Made by a program: the position numbers and the translations under genes. 24,648 bases of DNA from a virus. Under the pieces are notes generated by a model that had not been told where the DNA came from, searched no databases, and saw only the letters and a program-made list of their open reading frames with translations. Positions 14,845 to 22,100 of this stretch are shown piece after piece (the stretch's first letter is position 1; each line of letters opens with the position of its first letter). The stretch covers positions 1 through 24,648 of the IMG/VR virus record IMGVR_UViG_3300049255_000596. One strand, written 5' to 3'.

Positions 14845-15216
14845 ATGTCGGACGTTTTTCAGCAATATGCCGGCGACCTCGTGGTCGGGCCTGGCGGCGA
14901 TCTTGCGGCCGCCAATGGCACGCTGCTCGGCCAGCAGCGCGTGCTGCGGCGGCTGCTGACCAACCCAGGCGACTATCTGTGGAACCCGAACTATGGCGCG
15001 GGGCTGGCTCAGTTCGTCGGCAAGCCGGCCAACGCTGCGCGCATTCACTCCGTCATCCGCGGCCAGATCTTCCTGGAGAGCGCCGTGGCGCGTCAGCCGG
15101 AGCCGGTGGTCAACGTCGCGGCGAGCCCGTCCGGTAGCGTGACAGTGCAGATCAGCTACGCCGATAGCAGCACCGGGGAGACCCAGGTGCTCAGCTTCAC
15201 CGTCGGAGAAGTCTAG
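14845..15216 (+). CDS. Baseplate protein of the gpW/gp25 family
   Basis: A 123-residue wedge protein related to P2 gpW and T4 gp25, which start sheath assembly on the baseplate. It begins MSDVFQQYAGDLVVGPGGDLA and shows GTLLGQQRVLRRLLTNPGDYLWNPNYGAGLAQFVG, the family core in which N-terminal LGQQR-LRRLLT and WNPNYGAGL are diagnostic. The C-terminal half is beta-rich. GGAG lies shortly upstream in the end of the V gene, and the gap is only three bases. Located between V and J as in P2-like clusters. Confidence 0.92.
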   Translation: MSDVFQQYAGDLVVGPGGDLAAANGTLLGQQRVLRRLLTNPGDYLWNPNYGAGLAQFVGKPANAARIHSVIRGQIFLESAVARQPEPVVNVAASPSGSVTVQISYADSSTGETQVLSFTVGEV

Positions 15217-15219
15217 GCC

Positions 15220-16344
15220 ATGCAACTGCAACTTCGCACGTTCGACGCAATCGTGGCGTCTGCCGCCGCCGCGGTGCAGGGCGCGGCGCAGACAGTGCTC
15301 GATCTGACCGTAGGCAGCGTGCTTCGCGCAGTGCTCGAGTCGAACGCGGGTCTCGGACTGTGGATGCAATGGCTGATCCTGGAGGTGCTGCAGACCACGC
15401 GGGCGGCGACCAGCGCGGGGCCTGACCTTGACAGCTGGATGGCCGACTTCCAGTTGACCCGGCTCGCGGCGGTGGCGGCGAGCGGCGTGGTGACGTTCGG
15501 GCGTTTCTCGCCAGTCAGCACGGCGCTGGTACCGGTCGGCACCACGGTCCGAACTGCCGACGGATCGCAGAGCTTTTCCGTTGTGGCCGACACGACCAGT
15601 GCAGCGTGGAGCGGTGCGCAGAACGGATTTCTTCTGGCAGTCGGTACGGCTTCTGTCAACGTGCCGGTGACGGCGGCCGCGGCCGGCAGCGCAGGAAATG
15701 TTCAGGCGGGTGCCATTTCGCTGATCGCGGCAGCGGTGCCGGGCGTCGATACCGTGACCAACGCGTCCGCAACTGCCGGCGGTATGAACGCCGAAAGCGA
15801 TGCTGCGTTCCGCGCCCGTTTTGCCGCCTACCTGGTAAGCCTGTTCAAGGCAACGACGGCGGCTGTGGGTTATGCTGTCTCGACAGTGCAACAAGGGCTG
15901 CAATACACCATACAGGAAAACGTCACGCCCAGCGGAGCCGCCCAGCCGGGCTGCTTCGTCGTGACGGTGAACGACGGGAGCGGGACACCGCCGTCAGCCT
16001 TGCTGACGGCGGTTACGATGGCAATCGAGGCGGTCCGTCCGATCGGTTCGATCTGGACTGTCCTTGGACCAACCGTCAGCACGGCCAATGTAACGATGGC
16101 CATCGTCACTGCCCCGAGCGCGGTGCATGCGACGGTGACCGCGCAGGTCGCCGCCGCAATCACCGCCTTCATCAACGCATTGCCGGTGGGAGCGACGCTG
16201 CCATGGTCGCGGCTCGCGCAGGTGGCTTACGACACCTCGACCAGCGTGACGAACGTGACCGGTGTGCTGCTGAATGCTGGTACGGGAGACATTGCGCCGG
16301 GTGCCGGTGGGGTAGTGATGGCCGGCAGTGTGACGGTGTCCTGA
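15220..16344 (+). CDS. Baseplate J-like protein
   Basis: A 374-residue baseplate wedge protein like P2 gpJ or Mu gp47. The N-terminal helical part carries DLTVGSVLRAVLESNAGLGLWMQWLILEVL and GPDLDSWMADFQL. A beta domain follows (FGRFSPVSTALVPVGTTVRTADG). The middle has the family hallmark NAESDAAFRARFAAYLVSLFKATTAAVGYAV near residues 190-225. The C-terminal part is a repeat-like beta/alpha domain ending in a Gly/Val-rich tail. Length fits the family. The ATG is three bases after the gp25-type stop, with GGAGAAG upstream. Confidence 0.95.
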   Translation: MQLQLRTFDAIVASAAAAVQGAAQTVLDLTVGSVLRAVLESNAGLGLWMQWLILEVLQTTRAATSAGPDLDSWMADFQLTRLAAVAASGVVTFGRFSPVSTALVPVGTTVRTADGSQSFSVVADTTSAAWSGAQNGFLLAVGTASVNVPVTAAAAGSAGNVQAGAISLIAAAVPGVDTVTNASATAGGMNAESDAAFRARFAAYLVSLFKATTAAVGYAVSTVQQGLQYTIQENVTPSGAAQPGCFVVTVNDGSGTPPSALLTAVTMAIEAVRPIGSIWTVLGPTVSTANVTMAIVTAPSAVHATVTAQVAAAITAFINALPVGATLPWSRLAQVAYDTSTSVTNVTGVLLNAGTGDIAPGAGGVVMAGSVTVS

Positions 16345-16345
16345 G

Positions 16346-17017
16346 ATGATCGGGGATACCGGAGACATGCTGGCGCGGCTGCTTGCATTGCTGCCGCTGC
16401 GCTGGTTCCCTGACGTGGCGCCGGTACTCGGGTCGCTGCTTTCTGGACTATCGGATGGCTGGGCGTGGCTATACGCGATGCTGGGATACGCCAGATTGCA
16501 GACGCGGATTGCCACGGCGACCGACAGCTTTCTCGATCTGATTTCGCAGGATTTCTTCGCAACCGCCCTGTTACGCCGCTTTGGCGAAGCGGATGCCGCG
16601 TTTCGGAGCCGAATCCAACGCGAGTTGCTCCGCCCGCGGGCGACGCGCGCCGCACTGATTACTGAACTCTTAGCACTGACAGGCCGTGCTCCAGTGGTGT
16701 TCGAGCCGGCGCGTCCGGCCGATACCGGCGCCTGGGGACTGGCGGCAGGCTACGGCGTGGGCGGCGGCTGGGGCAGTCTGCTGTTGCCGTTCCAGTGTTT
16801 TGTGACGGCCTTCCGCCCGCTTGGCTCAGGTGTGCCATTGGTCGGCGGCTGGAGCGGCTTGGGCGTAGTCAGCAGCAATGGCGGCTACGGCGCGGGTGCG
16901 ATGGAATACGTCAGCCTTGCGATGGTGCAAAGCCAAGTGAGCGACACCGACATCAAGCTAGCGATCGCCGGCACAGTTCCGGTTGCCGTGACCGCTTGGA
17001 CCCGGATTTCAAACTGA
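16346..17017 (+). CDS. Tail protein I-like baseplate protein
   Basis: A 223-residue protein after J, the place of P2 gpI or Mu gp48, which links the baseplate wedges to fibres. The N-terminal half is helical: LARLLALLPLRWFPDVAPVLGSLL, DSFLDLISQDFFATALLRRFGEADAAFRSRIQRELLRPRATRAAL. This FRxRI-RELLRPRATR segment is typical of the family. The second half is Gly-rich (GLAAGYGVGGGWGSLLLPFQCFVTAFRP) and ends in a beta-type tail that may bind the fibre. It begins one base after the J stop. Confidence 0.85.
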   Translation: MIGDTGDMLARLLALLPLRWFPDVAPVLGSLLSGLSDGWAWLYAMLGYARLQTRIATATDSFLDLISQDFFATALLRRFGEADAAFRSRIQRELLRPRATRAALITELLALTGRAPVVFEPARPADTGAWGLAAGYGVGGGWGSLLLPFQCFVTAFRPLGSGVPLVGGWSGLGVVSSNGGYGAGAMEYVSLAMVQSQVSDTDIKLAIAGTVPVAVTAWTRISN

Positions 17018-17024
17018 GGACCCG

Positions 17025-18239
17025 ATGGACCGCATCATCGTCTACCCGGGCGCGATCCCGCTCGATACCGACATGCTCAATACCAACCGCAATACGATGA
17101 CGGCGCTGCACGCGCTGATCTCGGCGACGCTTGGCACCGTCACCGCGTTGGACGGGCTCGGCGTCACGGCAACCACGCCGCCCTCGATGAACATCATCGT
17201 CGGCCAGGGCAGTATAACCTTGTACGGGCCATTGGACGGCGTCGCCTATGGATCGCTCGGAACCGACATCACGGATAGCATCGTGAAGATGGGTGTGGCC
17301 GTCGCGCCCACCACGCTGACACTGACCGCACCGACCACGGCTGGCTATGCCATCGTCTATTTGGTGGAGGCCGGTTTCGCCGAGACCGACGTGAAGCCGG
17401 TGGTATTGCCCTATTACAATGCCGCCAATCCGGTGCAGCCGTACCTCGGCCCGGGGAACAGCGGCGCGTCACAGGCCACGGTACGACAGCAAACCGTGAC
17501 GGTGCAATTGAAGGCCGGGGCCGAAGCACCGGTCGGCAGCACTGTCGTGCCGCCTGTCGATTCCGGCTTTGTGGCGTTGGCGACGATCATGGTGCTTGCC
17601 GGGACAACGCAGGTGGCTTCGGGCAGCGTGAGCTTGGCGGCGACAACGCGCTTCACTCCGTGGAAGCTGCCGGACCTCATGCCGGGTTACGCCTTCGCCG
17701 AAGCCTTTACGGTGAGTGGCAGCTTTACCGTGCCGAACGGCGTGACCCGGCTGCGTCTTAGGATAGTCGGCGGCGGCGGTGCGGGCGCCAGCGGCGGCAC
17801 GGGCGGCGGTGGCGGAGGCGGGGGCGCCGGTGGCAGCGGCGAGCACTGGCTGACCGGCATGGTGCCCGGCACGGTGATCCCGGTGACTGTCGGCGCGTCG
17901 GGTGCACCGGTCTCGGGCTCCGCTGGCGGACCGGGCGGCACGAGCAGTTTCGGCAGCTACTGTTCGGCCAGCGGTGGCGGCGGTGGCAGCGGTACCACGG
18001 GCAGTCTGGGTGGCACAGCTTCCGGCACCGCGATTTCGTATCCCGGCGCCTGGGGGACCGACGCGGTTCCAGGGGTGTCGCGCGGTGGGGACGGTGGCGC
18101 ACCCGGTACCGGCAAGGGCGGTAGCAACGGAGCACCCGGCCAGAATGCCACCAATTACGGCGGCGGCGGCGGCGGCGGAAGCGGGACCGGCTTCGGTGGG
18201 GGCGCCGGCGGCGGCGGCATCGTAATCGTGGAGTGGTAA
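17025..18239 (+). CDS. Tail fibre with glycine-rich tip domain
   Basis: A 404-residue fibre. The N-terminal VYPGAIPLDTDMLNTNRNTM is a fibre attachment motif common in myophages. The next 200 residues are beta-rich stalk-like sequence. From about residue 249 to the end the protein is dominated by Gly runs (GGGGAGASGG, GGGGGSGTT, GGGGGGGSGTG), ending GGGGIVIVEW. Such Gly-rich tips occur in receptor-binding adhesins whose polyglycine helices pack in a sandwich, with surface loops contacting the host. The C-terminal IVIVEW is the usual last strand. GAGGACCC precedes the ATG. The following small gene may help it fold. Confidence 0.88.
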   Translation: MDRIIVYPGAIPLDTDMLNTNRNTMTALHALISATLGTVTALDGLGVTATTPPSMNIIVGQGSITLYGPLDGVAYGSLGTDITDSIVKMGVAVAPTTLTLTAPTTAGYAIVYLVEAGFAETDVKPVVLPYYNAANPVQPYLGPGNSGASQATVRQQTVTVQLKAGAEAPVGSTVVPPVDSGFVALATIMVLAGTTQVASGSVSLAATTRFTPWKLPDLMPGYAFAEAFTVSGSFTVPNGVTRLRLRIVGGGGAGASGGTGGGGGGGGAGGSGEHWLTGMVPGTVIPVTVGASGAPVSGSAGGPGGTSSFGSYCSASGGGGGSGTTGSLGGTASGTAISYPGAWGTDAVPGVSRGGDGGAPGTGKGGSNGAPGQNATNYGGGGGGGSGTGFGGGAGGGGIVIVEW

Positions 18240-18242
18240 GCG

Positions 18243-18551
18243 ATGAAGACCTATGCACGCATCGACCACAGTGTCGTGGCCGAACTGTTCGCCACCGACG
18301 CGCCGATTCGGGAGCTGTTCCACCCATCATTGCGCTGGGTAGAGGTGGCCGGCCCGGATGTGGCGGTGGGCTGGCTGGAAACCGCCGCTGGCCTGGTGCC
18401 GGCGCCGGAACCGCCGACGGCTCCAGAGACCGGCGCGCCAACGCTGGCAGCGTTGCAGTTACAGCTTGCGGCTCTCACAGCGGAGGTCGCGGCGTTGGCG
18501 AAGACCGCGCAGCTGCCTAACCCTGCCACGGGAAATGCAGCGTCCGCATAG
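18243..18551 (+). CDS. Small fibre-associated protein
   Basis: A 102-residue protein beginning MKTYARIDHSVVAELFATDAPIRELFHPSLRWVEV, a start common to short proteins coded after myophage fibres (fibre assembly or capping proteins). A Pro-rich linker (PAPEPPTAPETGAP, residues about 55-68) leads to a C-terminal coiled coil, LAALQLQLAALTAEVAALAK. The gene starts three bases after the fibre stop, which points to joint action. A chaperone for the glycine-rich fibre is the best guess; no motif proves it. Confidence 0.65.
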   Translation: MKTYARIDHSVVAELFATDAPIRELFHPSLRWVEVAGPDVAVGWLETAAGLVPAPEPPTAPETGAPTLAALQLQLAALTAEVAALAKTAQLPNPATGNAASA

Positions 18552-18597
18552 CTCTTTGAGGCAGCGCGAACGTCATCCGTCCAGGAGCAAAGCCCCC

Positions 18598-19086
18598 ATG
18601 CCAACCGCTGTTTCGCAACTCTGGCGGCCATCCTGCGCGCGCTCGGTGGCGCTAGACGGGTTCTTGCCTTTGCCGCGCGGGGTGATCCCCGCCGACCTGC
18701 CGGCGCCGATATGGCCGGTCAAGGACCCGGGCGACGTCCTGGACTACGAGCTCGATGTTTCGGCGGCGTTGGCCGGTGACCCGTCGGACCAGGTGTCGAG
18801 CGTCTCGGTCACAATCGTGCCGAGCGGCAACCCAGGTGACCTGACGCTGGGCCGAGTTGCTGCGCGTGGCACGGCGGCGGTGTTGTGGCTTTCCGCCGGG
18901 CAGCCGGAGGTAACGTATGCTGTGCAGATCTCTGTTGGCACGCTGACCGGGCGCGTGATCGGTCGCACAGTGCTGCTTCCCGTGCAGACGCTCGCAGCCG
19001 CGTTGCCGCCAGCAAATCCATTGCTGACCGATACTGGCACCGTGGTCACCGACCAGAACGGCAATCCGATTCTCGTCGGCGGTTGA
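18598..19086 (+). CDS. Fibre-tail adaptor protein
   Basis: A 162-residue protein. Residues 35-135 have the Ig-like pattern of phage fibre-tail adaptors: KDPGDVLDYELDVSAAL, then SVSVTIVPSGNPGDLTLGRVA, VLWLSAGQPEVTYAVQISVGTLTGRVIGRTVLLPVQ. These adaptors join a long fibre to the baseplate. It lies directly upstream of the very large fibre gene, which fits. The ATG at 18598 has CCAGGAG about ten bases upstream; the frame is open much further but that part is shadow coding of the preceding gene. The C-terminus, TDTGTVVTDQNGNPILVGG, may be the fibre contact. Confidence 0.8.
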   Translation: MPTAVSQLWRPSCARSVALDGFLPLPRGVIPADLPAPIWPVKDPGDVLDYELDVSAALAGDPSDQVSSVSVTIVPSGNPGDLTLGRVAARGTAAVLWLSAGQPEVTYAVQISVGTLTGRVIGRTVLLPVQTLAAALPPANPLLTDTGTVVTDQNGNPILVGG

Positions 19087-19117
19087 TTTCGCGGGACCAG
19101 CCGGGCCGGCCGCTCTG

Positions 19118-19140
19118 CCTCCTTCCGCGACGGAAGGGGG
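19118..19140 (+). terminator. Possible weak terminator or attenuator
   Basis: CCTTCCG (19121-19127) pairs with CGGAAGG (19131-19137) around a CGA loop, the stem can extend by three weaker pairs, and TTT follows at 19141-19143. It lies in the 88-base gap between adaptor and large fibre genes. The short T-run makes full termination unlikely, so it may lower fibre transcription. Confidence 0.4.
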
Positions 19141-19174
19141 TTTCATGCCCCATTTGCTCCCTGGGAGTTTGCTG

Positions 19175-22100
19175 ATGCCCACCGTGCAGCAGTTGCCGCA
19201 GACTACCACAGTCAACCCGACCGACGAGCTGATGCTCGACCAATCTGGCGTCAGCGTCTCGGCGAGCGTCGCCCAGTTGCTGGCAGCCGGCTCGGCTGCG
19301 CTGACGCTGACCGGTGACGTGACCGGCTCCGGGACAGGCACCATCGTGACGACACTGGCGCCGGTCGCTACGCCCGGCACCTTCAGCAAGGTGACAGTCA
19401 ACGCCAAAGGCCTGGTTACCGGCGGCGGCTCGGTGGCGAGTGCGGATGTGGTGGAGGCGCTCGGCTATACTCCGTACAACGCTGCCAACCCAGCCGGATA
19501 TGTCGCACCGAGCGGACTGGCGCGGGTCGCGTCCAGCGGCAACTATGGCGATCTGGCCGGTACGCCAGCATTTGGTAGCATGGCTGCGCAGAACGCGAGC
19601 GCCGTTGCGATCACCGGGGGCACGATCGGCGGCGTCGACTTCTCCAGCGTTGTCGTGGAGGCGGTCGGCAGCACCACCCCACGCAGCCTTGCCACGCGAG
19701 CCGCGGATTTTGTCAATGTGCTCGATTACGGAGCCGACCCGTCGGGGATTGCCGACAGCGCACCGGCTTTCCTGGCAGCGATGAATTCGATCCCAAGCGG
19801 CGGTTGGGGCAAGCTTGTCGTTCCGCACGGCACATACCGTCTGAATAGCTTTCTCAATACGCCATCTGGACGTTCGGTCGCGGTGGTGTTCGAGGACGGC
19901 GCAATCACCATCGGCAGCGGTGGACTGGGTGTGGACCGGGTGGAGAGCCGCCAGGGCCCGTTCAGCCTCTGGCAGGGCGGCGGCGGTTGGTTCGGTTTCT
20001 CGCCTACCGTCGGCGCGCCGCAGGACTACGCGTTCAACACGCAGATTATCGGGAACACGGCGGGCAATAGCGGGGCTACGCGCATCGGCTGGTCACGCAA
20101 TTATACCAATTACAACTACTACGGAAAATATTCCTCCGGCATTGATTTTGCCGAGCAAAGCATTTATTCGTGGCCGCACACCTACGACAATTCATCGGGC
20201 TGGGGTCACTGGGAAATAATTACCGGCACGACGTATGACGAGGATAGCGTACACCGTGCGCACGTCAGCGCTTCAGCCGAGCATTCCGAGTTCGACATCG
20301 TCAGCAATGGACCCGAGGCGGGTTGGACCTTCCACTCCGGACTGGGCCTCGGCGTGCAGGGCATGTCCATCGATCCATGGGGGCAGAATGGTCTCTATGG
20401 CGGCAACATCCTGTTCGGCTTCGGCTCGGCCGGGTCGTTCGATGGCCAAAACGGCGGTCTCAACCAGCGCTGGCCGAGCTATCCCGCCGTGTTTTCAGCG
20501 GGCAACCCGACGGCCGTGGCACAGAACAGCACCGTCGTCATCACCTTTGATGCAACCGCGCATGCCACAGTCAGCGTGTCCGGCGGCGGCGTGAGTGCTG
20601 TTTCGGTGAGCAACGGCGGGGGCATTTATAGCTCCGTCCCCAGTGTCGTTTTCTCAGGTGGCGGAGGCAGTGGCGCAGCCGGCACGCCGGTGATGCTGGC
20701 CGGTTCAATCGTAGGCGTGACGATCACCTCTTCCGGCAGTGGCTATAGCAGCGCGCCCGGCGTGAGCTTTACCGGCGGCGGCGTGGCTTCGCCCTCGCCG
20801 GTCACAGTCACGCTCAATCCGGATGGCGCGCACGGCGATCTTGCCTCGATCGCCGCGGCGATCAACGCGGCGACGATCCCCAACGTCGCAGCTGCCGTGT
20901 CGATCTGGGGTGGCGTGGTCAGCCGCCTGGTGGTGTTTGGCACCGCGCAGAACGATCTCGGCACGTTGACCTTGGGCGGCACTGCGCTTGGGGCGCTCGG
21001 CATCCCCCCACAGTCGTATGCGACGCTACGCGACACAATGACCGTGGTGTTGGGCGGCACTGGCGACGTGTCTGTCGATGACCAGTTGACCATCAACGGC
21101 ACCACCGTGACCGTGGGCGGCGCCGGCGCCCAGGCTGATGTGGTTAGCGCCATCACCGCCGCTAACCTCGAGGGCATCAAGGCCGACATCAACGCCAACG
21201 GGCGTTTCGTGCTGACTGCGTGGATTCCGCAGAATCCCGGCGGTCTGGTGCTGAGCCAACCATCGGGGTTCAGCACACTTGGAAAGCTCGGACTGACAGC
21301 CGGCACGTTCTGGCCGCCGACACCGCCAAAAGGGTTTGCCACCGCATACGGCGAACTGTCCTCGCCGGTCTGCCCCACCACCGATCAACTGAGCATTGCC
21401 GCGACCGATCTTGCCGGCAATACCTTTGGCCCGGTCACGGTAACTCTGAACGGTGGCGGTGGCAGCGGTTGGCCGGCCGATGTGGCGCTGTCGATCCAGG
21501 CGGCGCTGACTGCCGCCGGCTGGTATGGCAGCGGCTTCAACCTGCTGACGGCGCCACCGGCAATCGTGTCGACCCTGGTGCACGGTAGCGGCGGCAGCCA
21601 GGGGCTGGTCATCCGCAATACTGCCGGCGGCACGCTGACGCTTGCCAATGTCACCGGCACGCCGCTGGGCACGCTTGGCCTGGTGCCGGGGACCTATCAG
21701 CCGGGCGGCTTCTCGGCGGGATCGCAGAGCGTGTTCATGGCGGCAGAGGATTCGATCGCGGCACAAGGGCGCGGTGTATTTGTGGGTGGCGCCAGCACCG
21801 CCACGGACCGCACTGTCTGGCCGCACGCGCCGCTGGAAGCGCGCGGCAGCTTCCTGCACGGCCTGCGGATGGATAAGGCGACGTTTGACGACAACACGGC
21901 GCTGCTGCTTGGGGCCGGTCAGGCGATCGGCTTTGGCTCCGGTCCTGGCGCAGTGTCGCTGACCAACGCTTCGGGAACGTTTGAGGTGAACGGCACGCCG
22001 GTGGCGCTCGTGCCAGCCGTCCCGACTCACACGTCGCAGCTCACCAACGACACCGGATTCATCGCCGTTCCGGCAATCCCGTCTGGCGCGGGCACGTTAC

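Noticed and set aside
14506-15903. Minus-strand open frame of 465 codons opposite V, gp25 and J genes
   Set aside because: Shadow of three well-supported baseplate genes, with His/Arg-rich composition and no domain.
17770-18239. Simple-sequence or CRISPR-like repetition in the Gly-rich fibre
   Set aside because: The repeats are irregular GGC/GGT codon runs inside an intact reading frame, without constant spacers.
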